64,000 nucleotides of DNA from Flavobacteriaceae bacterium (GTDB lineage: Bacteria; Bacteroidota; Bacteroidia; Flavobacteriales; Flavobacteriaceae), in the NCBI GenBank assembly GCA_027490305.1, contig JAIXYI010000036.1, positions 144,989 to 208,988 of the forward strand. Reading direction: 5' to 3'. Positions 52,284-63,800 of this stretch are shown here, in pieces (positions within the stretch are counted from its first letter, which is position 1; every line of letters begins with the position of its first letter). A program made the translations under genes and the position numbers. The notes under the pieces were generated by a model that did not search any database, was not told the origin of the DNA, and worked only from the letters and a program-made list of their open reading frames with translations.

Positions 52284-54698
52284 ATGAAGCAGAACGAAAC
52301 AGGAGACGGTCCGTTCGGTCTTGACAACGGACTGAAAGAGCAACTTGAAAAGTATCTGTTCTATTGGAGATGGTTTCTTATATCTACCGTTATCGCCATT
52401 GGCGCAGCCTACTTTTATCTCCAGTACAGCACCGCGATTTACAAGTCCGAAGCCATCCTCATGATCAAGGACGACAAAAGGGGAGGGATCGCCAGCGAAC
52501 TAAGTAGCTTTACAGATCTCGGACTTTTTGGTGGTGTGAAAATGAGTGTTGACAATGAAATCGAGATATTAAAGTCGAGGTCATTGGTCAGCGCCGCGCT
52601 TTATGATCTTGACTTCTACCTCTCGATGTATTCAGAAGGTCGCCTCAAGACGACTCGTATCTACAAAGACTATCCAATCCATATCAACTTCATCGAGAAG
52701 AAGCCGGACTTTCATAATAAAGATGTAACGCTCGTAGTCGAGACATTATCACCCACGCGTTTCCGTCTTTCTGATGAGGCGATGAACGAACTGGGCGAAT
52801 ACAAATTTGGCCAAACGGTTGCTTTTCGGTATGGGAAAATGGTTGTCACCAACATTTCCGCAACACCGGAACTGCATGGTAAAATCATCGTGAAATTGTC
52901 TGCTTTGGATCGCCTTGTTGATTCCTACAGAGGACGCTTAAAAGTTGAGCCTTCTAATGATGGAATGAGCAGTGTGTTGACATTGTCGATTACGGATCCC
53001 GTAAAACAGGTAGGCATCGACTTCTTGAATGAACTTATCGCAAAGTATAACGAGGACGCGGTACGTGATAAGAATATGGTTTCAACGAAGACGCGGAACT
53101 TCATCAATGAACGCCTTCGTAGTATCAGCCTCGAACTGGATACCGTTGAAACTGGATTAGAGGATTTCAAAAGAAGAAACAACATCACCGATATTCCGAC
53201 ACAGGCAGCCCTTTTTCTACAGACGTCATCAGAGTTCCAGAAGGAGGTGATGGAGAACGAGACGCAATTGAATATCGTCAATTACATGATTGCGTTCATA
53301 AACAAAAGCAAAACATTCGAGGTAGTCCCACCTAACCTCATTACGCAGGCCGACGCATCGTCTCTGATTATCACGTATAACGATATCCTTACGCGCAGGA
53401 ACCGGATCGCAAAAGGTGCTACGGAAGAAAACCAGTTTGTGATCAACCTTAACAACCAGCTTGCCGACCTTAGGCTGAGTATCGTCAAAACCCTTAATAA
53501 CCTGAGGGAGACGTTGCTTATTAAGCAGAAAGACCTCGCGCAACAAGAGAATTTTATTACAGGCAAGATACAGCGCGTACCGGCACAAGAAAAAGAGTCA
53601 CGCAGTATTTCGCGTACGCAACAGATTAAAGAGACACTTTATCTCTACCTACTGCAAAAACGTGAGGAGAATGCCATTTCCCTCGCTGTAACATCATCGA
53701 ACTCCAAGACAATCGATTCGGCCTACTCATACCCGATACCGGTATCACCCAACCGGCAAGTGGTTTATCTTATAGCGGTCTTCGCAGGACTTTTCATTCC
53801 ATTTGGAATTATCTACGTTCGGGATCTTCTTGACAATCGTATCAAAAGCCGTAAGGATATCGAAGAGTATATCGATATACCTTTCCTGGGGGATGTGCCA
53901 CGCTCCGAAACTGCTGGTGAACTTATCCAGGAAAATAGCCGTTCAAGTTCGGCGGAGGCAATGCGTATTGTTAGAACAAACCTCGACTTCGTCCTCTCTT
54001 CTGTTACCGAACAGCGGGCGAAGGTCGTGTTCCTTACCTCGACAGTACCAAAGGAAGGTAAGACATTTGTTTCTGTAAACCTGGCCGGTACCTTCGCATT
54101 ATCTAAGAAACGGGTACTTCTTGTGGGTCTTGACATACGGAATCCCAAGCTTGATGAATATATGACAGTCCCGGCCAAAGGGGTTACCAATTATTTGTCT
54201 ACACCGAATGCTAATCTCGATGATTTTATATTCAAATTAGAAGGGTACGAAAACTTCTATGTACTCCCTTCAGGAATCATTCCGCCGAACCCTGCCGAAT
54301 TACTGATGAGTGCGAAGGTCGACACGATGTTCGATGACCTGAAACAGCGGTTTGATTATATCGTTGTTGATACGGCGCCAGTCAGTCTCGTTACCGATAC
54401 GTTCTTGGTGGCCAAACATGCAGATGCAGTTATTTACGTCGTGAGGTTCGACTACCTTGACAAGCGTATGTTGGCACTTCCTAGAAAACTCCATGAGGAG
54501 AAGAAGCTTCCGTCGATGTCCATCGTCATGAACGATACCCATGTGAAGAAGGGTTACGGCTATGGCTATGGTTACGGCTACGGATACGGCTACGGATACG
54601 GCTATGGCTATGGTTACGGCTATGGCTACGGAGTAGAGAAACCAAAAGCACCGTTGTACCGTAGGGTGATTAACTTTATCCTTGGAAACAGGGAATAA
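52284..54698 (+). CDS. Wzc-like chain-length determinant and tyrosine autokinase (second copy)
   Basis: The 804-residue protein has transmembrane segments near 30-50 (WRWFLISTVIAIGAAYFYLQY) and near 495 (VVYLIAVFAGLFIPFGIIYV) around a coiled-coil periplasmic region. The cytoplasmic kinase domain has Walker A STVPKEGKTF (about 590), LVGLDIRNPK (Walker A') and FDYIVVDTAP (Walker B). The tail carries 13 consecutive Gly-Tyr pairs. It shares layout with the 17532 kinase, with different sequence in the coiled coil. It starts 1 bp after the export lipoprotein stop. Confidence 0.93.
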   Translation: MKQNETGDGPFGLDNGLKEQLEKYLFYWRWFLISTVIAIGAAYFYLQYSTAIYKSEAILMIKDDKRGGIASELSSFTDLGLFGGVKMSVDNEIEILKSRSLVSAALYDLDFYLSMYSEGRLKTTRIYKDYPIHINFIEKKPDFHNKDVTLVVETLSPTRFRLSDEAMNELGEYKFGQTVAFRYGKMVVTNISATPELHGKIIVKLSALDRLVDSYRGRLKVEPSNDGMSSVLTLSITDPVKQVGIDFLNELIAKYNEDAVRDKNMVSTKTRNFINERLRSISLELDTVETGLEDFKRRNNITDIPTQAALFLQTSSEFQKEVMENETQLNIVNYMIAFINKSKTFEVVPPNLITQADASSLIITYNDILTRRNRIAKGATEENQFVINLNNQLADLRLSIVKTLNNLRETLLIKQKDLAQQENFITGKIQRVPAQEKESRSISRTQQIKETLYLYLLQKREENAISLAVTSSNSKTIDSAYSYPIPVSPNRQVVYLIAVFAGLFIPFGIIYVRDLLDNRIKSRKDIEEYIDIPFLGDVPRSETAGELIQENSRSSSAEAMRIVRTNLDFVLSSVTEQRAKVVFLTSTVPKEGKTFVSVNLAGTFALSKKRVLLVGLDIRNPKLDEYMTVPAKGVTNYLSTPNANLDDFIFKLEGYENFYVLPSGIIPPNPAELLMSAKVDTMFDDLKQRFDYIVVDTAPVSLVTDTFLVAKHADAVIYVVRFDYLDKRMLALPRKLHEEKKLPSMSIVMNDTHVKKGYGYGYGYGYGYGYGYGYGYGYGYGYGVEKPKAPLYRRVINFILGNRE
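54552..54629 (+). repeat. (GGN TAY)13 hexanucleotide tract encoding Gly-Tyr repeats
   Basis: Thirteen 6-base units (ggytay or ggatac forms) in frame encode the kinase tail. Silent variation (ggt/ggc/gga, tac/tat) interrupts perfect repeats. Confidence 0.9.
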
Positions 54699-54728
54699 GC
54701 CTTTAATTATTTGGGCATAGCATCCTAT

Positions 54729-54748
54729 AAAGGAAAAACCCTTTTATT
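54729..54748. terminator. Weak terminator-like hairpin between convergent genes
   Basis: The sequence aaaggaaaaacccttttattt can form a short AAAGG/CCTTT stem at the convergent ends of the kinase and phosphatase genes. Stability is low, so support is weak. Confidence 0.3.
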
Positions 54749-55487
54749 TCGCGAAATACTGGTTGGCCTTTATGGCCGCCTGTAGGTTTGGAATAGCCTC
54801 CTTTTTGATCTGCAGGGGTAGCTGGAACGATTTGAGGTGGTTTTCATGGTGTACATCCGATCCAACGTAGTCTATAAGACCCGCGGTCAGTAGCTCGGAT
54901 GCACAATTGAGGACGCCTGTTCCATAATATCCAGTCGTCGACAAAAGATTTAGCTGGAAAAGGCAGCCTACCTTTTTCAGGCGACGGTATTCCGCCAATT
55001 GGCCATGATAGAAAAGGTACCGTTCCGGATGGGCCAACAGCGGCTTATATCCCGCGTTCTGTATGTCGAACAGTAATTCGTAGAGGAAAACGGGGGCGCT
55101 TAAATAAGACATCTCGATAAGGACGATTTTATCCTTTAAAGTCATAAGTTCATTTCCGCTTTTGACGTTGTCAGACAGTTGGGTGTTCATCATATATTCC
55201 GTCGCAACGTCAAATCGCAACTGCGGGAAGCTTTTAAGCGCATCCTGTGTTTTGATATGCGCCGACTTTATGCCTTCCGTAGTGTTATCCCAAACGCCCT
55301 CCAGTGTGTGAGGTGTAGCGATAAACCCCTCAAAACCAATTGATATCAGGCCAGAAACCAGCGAAAAAGAGTCTTCCGGTGTCTTGGCGCCATCGTCAAT
55401 GCCATAGATCAGGTGGGAGTGTATGTCTGTATAGTGGCCGTCAAACAAGTCACGTAACGGCAGTTTGGATTTTTTAAAGAACAGCAT
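54744..55487 (-). CDS. PHP-type tyrosine-protein phosphatase (CpsB/YwqE-like)
   Basis: Start chosen at MLFFKKSKLPLRDLFDGHYTDIHSHL (55487), because the upstream ATG at 55520 lies within a terminator hairpin. The 247-residue protein has the PHP motifs DIHSHLIYGIDDGAKTPEDS, ATPH, LLAHPERY and GSDVHHENH, which bind the metal cluster. CpsB/YwqE proteins remove phosphate from Wzc/CapB-type tyrosine kinases. Lying opposite the second Wzc-like kinase gene, it probably resets both kinases in the cluster. Confidence 0.92.
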   Translation of the reverse strand: MLFFKKSKLPLRDLFDGHYTDIHSHLIYGIDDGAKTPEDSFSLVSGLISIGFEGFIATPHTLEGVWDNTTEGIKSAHIKTQDALKSFPQLRFDVATEYMMNTQLSDNVKSGNELMTLKDKIVLIEMSYLSAPVFLYELLFDIQNAGYKPLLAHPERYLFYHGQLAEYRRLKKVGCLFQLNLLSTTGYYGTGVLNCASELLTAGLIDYVGSDVHHENHLKSFQLPLQIKKEAIPNLQAAIKANQYFAK

Positions 55488-55497
55488 ATCGTACAAT

Positions 55498-55521
55498 AAA
55501 AAATGCACCGGATGGTGCATT
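55498..55521 (-). terminator. Rho-independent terminator after the small membrane protein gene
   Basis: The minus strand has a perfect stem ATGCACC / GGTGCAT (extended by one A-T pair) with a 4-base loop, followed by six T. It lies between the 70-residue gene and the phosphatase gene, only about 11 bases before the phosphatase start, so it could act as an attenuator. Confidence 0.7.
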
Positions 55522-55544
55522 AGATGGTAGAGTGGATTACTAGA

Positions 55545-55757
55545 CTACTTGGCGCTTCGTGACATTTGTGAGCGAATCTGGAAAAAAGCAAACAAAACAG
55601 CCGCAATTCCCAAATAGATAATGTATGTATTCACAGGAGCCGGTGGGTCATCACCCCCGGTGTCGCCGTCATTTGGATCCGGAAGCTGAGCAGATACGGC
55701 AAAATTCATTGCCAGTAGTGCTACAGTCAGAAAGAATTTCGCGTAATTAAATTTCAT
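55545..55757 (-). CDS. Small exported membrane protein with CTERM-like tail
   Basis: The 70-residue protein has a signal peptide (MKFNYAKFFLTVALLAMNFAVSAQ), a short acidic Asp/Gly/Pro linker (DPNDGDTGGDDPPAPVN), one transmembrane helix (TYIIYLGIAAVLFAFFQI) and a basic tail (RSQMSRSAK). The order Pro-containing motif, helix, basic end resembles protein-sorting tails of the PEP-CTERM/PID-CTERM kind in Bacteroidota. No processing enzyme gene is in the window. Function unknown. Confidence 0.7.
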   Translation of the reverse strand: MKFNYAKFFLTVALLAMNFAVSAQLPDPNDGDTGGDDPPAPVNTYIIYLGIAAVLFAFFQIRSQMSRSAK

Positions 55758-55921
55758 GGCACTATAGGATTTTAAGATTTCAAACTTTTGGTAAAAGTAG
55801 CATTTTATTTCAAATTGCCAATGGTTTCTTAATTTTTTTTTGCGAAAAAAAGCTCGTTATGTTAAAACTATGGGGGTTAAATCAAGATTTTGATATGATT
55901 TCTTCGCTAAATGGAAGGAAT

Positions 55922-57511
55922 TTATATTTCTTCCGACGTAAATCGCAATTTTACGGATGGGTATTTATCCTGTGTCATTTGTACGCTGAAGGCAGAATCC
56001 GCCAAAAATACGAGCTGGCCGAATTTATCGGTAGCCAAAAACTTCTGCTTTATGCGTGAGAACTCTTTAAACTCTTCGTTTTTAGGGTCATCCGCCTTTA
56101 CCCAACAGGCTTTGTAAGCAGCGAAATTCTCGTACGTACATTTGGCGCCGTATTCGTTTTCTAGTCGGTACTGTATTACTTCATACTGTAATGCGCCGAC
56201 AGTCCCGATCACTTTCCGTCCGTTCAATTCTAGTGTGAACAACTGCGCAACGCCTTCATCCATCAATTGGTCGATTCCTTTCTCAAGCTGTTTGGCTTTC
56301 AGTGGGTCCGCATTGTTAATGTATCGGAAATGTTCTGGCGAAAAGCTCGGTATACCCCGGAAGTTGAGCGGCTCGCCTTCTGTAAGCGTGTCTCCGATTT
56401 TAAAATTGCCGGTGTCGTGAAGCCCAACAATGTCGCCGGCATAAGAGACGTCCACTACTTCTTTCTTTTCGGCAAAGAAGGCATTCGGACTTGAGAATTT
56501 CAGCGATTTCTGCTGTCGTACGTGTACATAAGGGCGGTTGCGCTCGAAAGTTCCTGATACGATCTTAACGAAGGCCAGCCGGTCGCGGTGTTTCGGGTCC
56601 ATGTTGGCGTGGATCTTGAAAACGAAGCCCGTCATTTTTCCTTCCTGTGGATCGACCACACGAGTGTCGGATTCTTTCGGTCGGGGAGACGGGGCGATGT
56701 CGATGAAGCAGTCGAGTAATTCCCGTACGCCAAAATTGTTGAGAGCAGATCCGAAGAATACGGGTTGAAGGCGTCCTTGTAAATAGGCGTCGCGATCGAA
56801 GGGTGGATAGACTTCCTGGATGAGGTCGAGTTCCTCACGTAGTCGCGTGGCCGGTGCCCCACCGATCAGTTGGTCAAGGTCGGGGTGATGGAGGTCGGAA
56901 ATAGCGATGGTTTCTTCAATGTTCTTTCGGCTGTCGCCGCTGAAGAGGTTGATGTTCTTCTCCCAAATATTATAGATGCCCTGGAAATCGTATCCCATTC
57001 CGATCGGGAAGGAGAGAGGGGTTACAGACAGACCAAGTTTCTTTTCAACCTCGTCCATCAGGTCAAATGCATCTTTACCCTCGCGGTCAAGTTTGTTGAT
57101 GAATACAATAATGGGGATATGTCGCATCCGGCACACCGAAACGAGCTTCTCGGTTTGTTCCTCTACGCCCTTGGCCACGTCAATCACCACGATGACGCTG
57201 TCGACCGCAGTCAGGGTGCGGAAGGTGTCTTCGGCAAAATCCTTGTGGCCCGGTGTATCCAGGATATTGATTTTCTTGTCCTTATAATGAAAGGCCAGTA
57301 CGGAGGTGGAGACCGATATGCCCCGTTGGCGCTCAATCTCCATAAAGTCAGAGGTCGCGCCTTTTTTGATTTTGTTGCTTTTTACGGCGCCTGCTTCCTG
57401 TATCGCGCCTCCAAAAAGAAGAAGTTTCTCGGTGAGCGTGGTTTTTCCGGCATCCGGATGCGAAATGATGCCAAAGGTCCGACGGCGTTCTATTTCTTTT
57501 TTGAAATCCAT
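55922..57511 (-). CDS. prfC: Peptide chain release factor 3
   Basis: RF3 is a GTPase that recycles RF1 and RF2 after termination. Start chosen at MDFKKEIERRRTFGIISHPDAGKTTL (57511), since the upstream ATG used in the track overlaps a -7 box. The 529-residue protein has G1 SHPDAGKT (17-24), G3 DTPGHKDF and G4 NKLD, and RGISVSTSVLAF (RF3-specific switch I). The C-terminal half has domain II and the RF3-specific region (LQYEVIQYRLENEYGAKCTYENF). It is a single gene. Confidence 0.97.
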   Translation of the reverse strand: MDFKKEIERRRTFGIISHPDAGKTTLTEKLLLFGGAIQEAGAVKSNKIKKGATSDFMEIERQRGISVSTSVLAFHYKDKKINILDTPGHKDFAEDTFRTLTAVDSVIVVIDVAKGVEEQTEKLVSVCRMRHIPIIVFINKLDREGKDAFDLMDEVEKKLGLSVTPLSFPIGMGYDFQGIYNIWEKNINLFSGDSRKNIEETIAISDLHHPDLDQLIGGAPATRLREELDLIQEVYPPFDRDAYLQGRLQPVFFGSALNNFGVRELLDCFIDIAPSPRPKESDTRVVDPQEGKMTGFVFKIHANMDPKHRDRLAFVKIVSGTFERNRPYVHVRQQKSLKFSSPNAFFAEKKEVVDVSYAGDIVGLHDTGNFKIGDTLTEGEPLNFRGIPSFSPEHFRYINNADPLKAKQLEKGIDQLMDEGVAQLFTLELNGRKVIGTVGALQYEVIQYRLENEYGAKCTYENFAAYKACWVKADDPKNEEFKEFSRIKQKFLATDKFGQLVFLADSAFSVQMTQDKYPSVKLRFTSEEI

Positions 57512-57531
57512 TGCAAAAGATAAGTTGGGTG

Positions 57532-57539
57532 CAAAAGTA
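57532..57539 (-). promoter_or_regulatory. -7 promoter box of prfC
   Basis: TACTTTTG on the minus strand fits TAnnTTTG, 20 bases before the prfC ATG. No -33 element is evident. Confidence 0.5.
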
Positions 57540-57784
57540 CGCATTTATTGTGTCGTGGGTTTATCCTCATTCGGATGCTCGTCCGACGTTTTTTATTCCT
57601 GTTGAAAAAAAATAGTATAACTTTTTGACTCCCCCTTGTTACGAATTCTTTAAGAAATGGTTTGTAAGAAAATACTAACTTAAGCAAAATCGAGTATTTT
57701 GTTGTGTAATAATGCATTTCGTCGATGATTTGTTGTGAACATCGAAAAAGACAATATGTTACGACGCGCATTCATTTTTTGGAT

Positions 57785-57792
57785 TAATTTTG
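57785..57792 (+). promoter_or_regulatory. -7 promoter box of the giant surface protein gene
   Basis: TAATTTTG fits TAnnTTTG and lies 80 bases before the ATG, leaving a leader of about 75 bases. No clear -33 element. Confidence 0.5.
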
Positions 57793-57872
57793 CCGATAGG
57801 CGTTTTTAACAGCCTATTGTTAATACTGTGAAAACCGTTTTCGCATATTAAGAAGACCTATACAACGAGATC

Positions 57873-60800
57873 ATGCAAAAAAAACTACACTCCAAGAGCG
57901 TTCTTTTCTCCCTTCTCCTAGTTTCCTTCCTTTTGTACTCAAAGTCGGCCGTCGCGCAGGTTGTGGCCAACAATGACAGTGGAAGCACGGTACAGGGCAA
58001 GCCGTTGGCGATTGCCGTATTGGCGAATGATACAGGGAACATCAATAACGCTTCGGTTACCATTACCAGTTTTCCGGTAGGCGGAACGCTGCAGGTGGGG
58101 CCGACCGGTATCGTTACCTATCTGCCAAATGGTAACTATACGGGTAATGATAGTTTCACGTATAGTGTGTGTGACTTCACTACGCCGATTCCTCTTTGTG
58201 ATACCGCCGATGTAACGGTTGTGGTGAGTGATGCATTCGTTGATCCGTGTTTTGAGGCGAACCGGGCCAAGACATTCTATATGCCCTTCCCGGAATCGGA
58301 TTTGTACAGCGCCCTTCGCCGTGCGGCAAATGATACGGGTGATAACACCTTGACTAGTACTGCCCGAAATGTAACAAGTATCAAAACGCCTTACCCAAAT
58401 GTTATTATAACTTATGACCACTGGGAGGACGGATATGAGCCTAATATTTCCTCGCCTGTTCAAAGTTCAACCTTGGTTTGGGGTGATGGTGATTTGACAA
58501 ACGGTGTGGCGCCTGGTTACCCTACGGATATTCTCCCAGGGGGCGCAAGTATCGTAATCGATGACTTTTTTATATATGACGCGACAAGGGGAGCGGTCGC
58601 GCCGATTGCCGATATTCATTTTGACGGTCGTGATAAAATTTACAGTTCGAGTGACATTGCGGTTTCAAAAGTAACGGGCGACCAAAACCAGTTCGCGGTG
58701 CAATGTGCCAAGACCGATGTTTACGATACCTCTCGTTTTGGTAACCTTTTCGTTGTCGGTTTCGGTGAAGACCAATTTGCCACCACGCCTGCTTTTAGTT
58801 ACACGGCATTATTCGTTCGTGCTTCTCAAAACAATACCACGGTTAGTCTCGATTATGATGGAAACGGCTCTGTTGATGTCACCAGGGTGCTGAATGAGGG
58901 AGAGACTTGGTTTTATGATGGAACCGGTGGAAACAATGCCGGGGATACGGATGCAGTGAAACAGGCAAATCGGAACCAGGCAAACGATATCAAGGCAGGT
59001 GCCACAATTACGTCGGATAAGCCCGTCGGGGTCGATGTATTGTTCGGTGGCTTGGATAATTACGGTACCCGGAACATCAACATCTTCCAGTCTACGTATT
59101 ATGGAGATGAGTATTTCACTCCGGTGTCTGACCAGAACTTTGCAGCGGCGCCCACCAGAGCCTATTTCTATAACCCGCTGGCCGCGCCTATCACGATCAA
59201 CTGGTCCAATTCTACGACAAGCGGGACACTGAACGTGCCCGCAAGTTCATCCGCCTCGTTGTCACTGACTGGCACAACGGGATACAGATTCGCGAGCGCA
59301 GGAGGAGAAGCGTTTACCGCTATCCAGGTTATGGACGATGATGCCGCTGGTTTGAATTTTGACTGGGCGATCACCCTTATTTCGTCCGAGCGGCTTACGA
59401 ATTTTACCAGTATCGCGTGGGCACCCGGCTCAACCACAAATGCGGTGGGCGTCAACGCCAACCCAATTTGGGTTACGAATGCAGGGGCAGCTTCCGCTCC
59501 TGTCTATGTAAAATACGACGGTAACCTGAGTGGAACGGGAACGGCGGGCACTGCTCCTTGCGGACTTCCGTACGACTTTACCGTTACATTGGCTCCGTTG
59601 GGGCAGGCCAGGATCTTCGATACAACGGACGGCGACCAAAGTGGTATCGCCGTTTTCACGTGTAATACGCCCATCGCCGCGGTTTATGGGGAAGATGGTA
59701 ACCTGGCCAACACATTAAATGGAGGCGGAGCTGCGCCTGGTCTTGACGTGGGTACGGTGATGCAACCAAAGTGTCTCACCTATCTGGTATTGGCCAATGA
59801 CGATGAAGAAGTAACCGAACCAAATACACCTATTATAGTAGGGGTTCTGAATAACGATTCGGGCTTCCTCTGTACGCTCAATAAATCATCCGTTCAGGTT
59901 GTATCGCAGCCGAGTCATGGTTCGGTTGTGGTTAATGCCAACGGAACAATAACCTATACACCGAATGTGGGCTACCTTGGCACGGATACTTTCCTGTACC
60001 AGGTGTGTGCGACCGAGTACCCTTCGACCTGCGATGTGGCAACGGCTACTATTATTATTACGAGTTGTAACGCTACAGCAAGCCAGGCGAACATTTCGGG
60101 TAAGGTCTTTGTCGAGCAGCTTCCCGATGATACGGCTTATACTGTCGGCGAGAAGTTAATGAACGGAGTGACGGTCAATCTCTACAATGACCTTAACTGT
60201 AACAGTGTTATTGACGGATTAGATGCGGTAGTACAGACGACTACGAGCGACCTGTCTGGTAATTACGACTTTACTGTAGTGCCGGGCTTTTTTGCACGTG
60301 ATGATTTTGAACCGGTCGGTTCTGCCGGTAATGACGGAACCCAGAACTTCGTTTCCGCGTGGGTAGAATCGGGTGGTACAAACGATTTTAATACGGCACC
60401 AACCACCATTGGCGCGGATCCATTGGGAGGCGGTAACAACTGTATGATTTTGAATGGCGCCAACCGTTCGGTCGCACGATCGGTAAGCTTTTCAAGTGCC
60501 ATTTCAGCAACGCTTTCGTTTAGGTATCGAAGGGCAGCGTGGGACAATGTCGCTGACTTTGTTACTGTATCGGTCACGAACCTCGCAACTACTACGACCA
60601 CTACACTCCAAACCATTGGATATGCCACAAACGTTGCGGATTCTGGATATGCTACGGTAACCCTGAGCGTACCATTGTCGTCCATCAATGTCAACGGGCA
60701 AAACACCTTTACATGGACTACCAGCGGGGGTATCGACAACGCTGACTCTTTGTTTATCGATAATGTAACGGTCACATATGGTGTCAATAGCTCATGTTAC

Positions 60801-63800
60801 ATTGTTCGACAAGACGTAAGTGGGACTTCCGGCCGTTTCACAGTTTCCAACCTGAACCAACGGAATGTTGGCCAGACACCACCCGGTCCGACGCTGACTC
60901 TTGGAGGATGTAGTACGGGCAATTTCCTCGGTGTACTTGCAAATTATACTGCTGTGGCAGATGCGGTCAATGTCATAGTGGATGTGCCTAGAACGATCAG
61001 TATTTTGGCGAATGATACGCCGGGACTCCCTGATCCTGCTTCCGTTACAATCTTAACGTCCCCAACCAATGGTACCGTTGTAGTAAATGCAGACGGTACC
61101 GTGACGTATACGCCCAATGCGGGTTACTCAGGGACAGACAGTTTTGTTTACAGGGCTTGTAGTGCCGACGACCCAACCGTTTGTTCGAACGCTACCGTGT
61201 CTATCACCGTGGCATGTACCAGTATTCCAACCCAGAATGCTATTACGGGGGTTGTCTACAATGATACCAATAATAGTGGTACGCAGAATATTGGAGAGTC
61301 AGGTGTTGCAAACGTCCCGGTTCAACTCTATAACGACGTAAATACAAACGGTATTTTCGACAGCGGAACGGATACGCTTATTTCCACTACAAATAGTACT
61401 GCGACGGATTTCCAAATTGCCGTTACACCGCCAACCAATAATAATACGCTCATTGATCAATTCAACACGGCGGCAAGTGCGACAGGTTCTAATGGTACGG
61501 TGACCTGGACAAACCCTTGGGTCGAAGTGGGAGAGGCGAACGGATTTAATACCGCAAACGTTACGATTGCGGGCGGGGTGCTATCCATGGAGAATACCAG
61601 TCGAGGTGCACGTCGCTCCTTCAACCTGACGGGCGCGGGTGCCGTCACGGCGACGTTGAGTTTTACGTACGTCAAAACCGGACTTGACACGGCTACCGAT
61701 GGGGTTATCGTCGCAGCGGCTACTGCGAATGGGGGAACTTATACGACGCTACAAACCTTGACCTTCCCGAATGCGGCAAGTCAAAGCTCAGGTAATATTG
61801 ACATTACCAGTTTCATTTCAACCGACACGACAGTCCGATTCCTCACTACTGCGACCAATGCCGTTGGCGACGTAGTGACAATCGATAACGTCACGATAAC
61901 ATATACCACTTATGCTGGGGCACGCTATATCGTGCGATTGGGCACATTACCGACCGGATTCGTTCAGACCGCACCCACTGCACCTACTACCTATGCCGTG
62001 ACATTCCCCGCCAGCGCGGGCAATGCGTCCTGTTCAAATAAATTTGGTATTGTAACGCAAACCGATCTTGGTATCACAAAAGGCGTAAGTAACGCCACGC
62101 CGAATGTCGGAACCAACATAGTCTTCACACTGACAGCTTCAAATGCGGGCCCTGGTGCAGCAACTGGGGTTACAGTAACAGATGTATTGCCATCCGGTTA
62201 CACGTTTGTCAGTGCAACGCCTTCTGCGGGGACGTTCAATTCGGGCACAGGTGTGTGGTCGATTGGTAATCTCGCAAACGGCGGAAGCGCTACTTTGACT
62301 ATCACAGTGACCGTAAGGGGAACGGGTACTTATGCTAATACCGCTACAATTAATGGAAATGAAGTAGACCCAACACCGGGGAACAATACCGCTATTAATA
62401 CGCCGGTTCCGGTTACGCAGTCGGAAATCAGTGTAATTAAAGGCGTCGATATTGCCAACCCTAATGTAGGTACTAACGTTACGTTTACAGTAACAGCCGC
62501 CAACAGTGCGGCGTATAGCAATGCGACAGGCGTTCAGATCACCGACCTGCTACCTGCAGGGTATACATTTGTCAGCTCAACACCATCTGTCGGGACTTAT
62601 AATAGTCTTACAGGTGTATGGAATATCGGCAACCTGAATGCAGGAAGCAGTGCAACGCTTCAGATTGTGGCTACAGTCAGAGGAAATGGCTCGTACTTGA
62701 ACAGTGCGTCGCTATCCGCTGTTACACCGCCGGATGCAAATAATGGAAATAATACCGGTACCAGCACAACAACCCCTACTTCACGTTCTGAGATTTCAAT
62801 CAATAAGGTAGCATCCAATAATACTCCTAACGTCGGTACCAACGTGACGTTTACAATTACGGCTACAAACAATGTCAACTATAGCAATGCGACAGGTGTA
62901 ACCGTGACAGATCTGCTTCCATCGGGCTATACGTTTGTGAGTTCTACACCGTCCGTAGGTACTTATAATAATGGTACGGGAATTTGGAATATCGGGAACT
63001 TAAATGCCGGTTCAAGCGCGACACTTCAGGTCGTAGCGACGGTATTGGCAACCGGTACCTATGCGAATACCGCTTCACTGACAACAACAACGCCACAGGA
63101 CGATGTTCCTGGTAACAACACGTCAACAAATACGCCGACTCCATCTCCTCGCAGTGAGATCGCGATCACTAAAGTTGTAAATAATTCAACACCTGCAGTT
63201 GGTACCAATGTAACGTTTACGATTACAGCGGCCAACGCAGCCGGTTATACGAATGCAACGGGTGTATCGGTCACGGATCTTCTTCCATCCGGTTATGCAT
63301 TTGTAAGTTCAACGCCATCGGTAGGCAGCTACAACAGCGGCACCGGACTCTGGACCATCGGCAACCTGAACGCCGGAACGAATGCAACGCTACAAATTGT
63401 TGCGACGGTACTTGGCTCTGGCACGTATGCGAACACCGCTTCACTGACAACAACAACACCACAGGACGACGTTCCAGGTAACAATACATCAACAAATACG
63501 CCGACTCCATCTCCACGAAGTGAGATCGCGGTCACTAAAAACGTTAATAATTCTACGCCGGCTGTTGGTACGAACGTAACATTCACCATCACAGCTACCA
63601 ATGCTTCTGGTTACAGCAATGCGACAGGTGTAACAGTTACAGATCTTCTTCCATCCGGTTATGCCTTTGTAAGCTCGACACCATCGGTAGGTAGCTACAA
63701 CAGCGGCACCGGACTCTGGACCATCGGTAACCTGAACGCAGGTGCAAGTGCTACACTTGATATCGTAGCGACAGTACTCGGCTCAGGAACATATGCCAAC

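Larger units (their letters stand above)
57512..57872. other. Divergent intergenic region between prfC and the giant surface protein gene
   Basis: About 360 A+T-rich bases hold no credible gene. Apart from the two -7 boxes listed separately, no terminator or repeat is evident. Confidence 0.6.

Noticed and set aside
56870-57523. 217-codon plus-strand ORF antisense to prfC
   Set aside because: It overlaps the conserved GTPase domain of prfC on the other strand; composition looks like a shadow frame.
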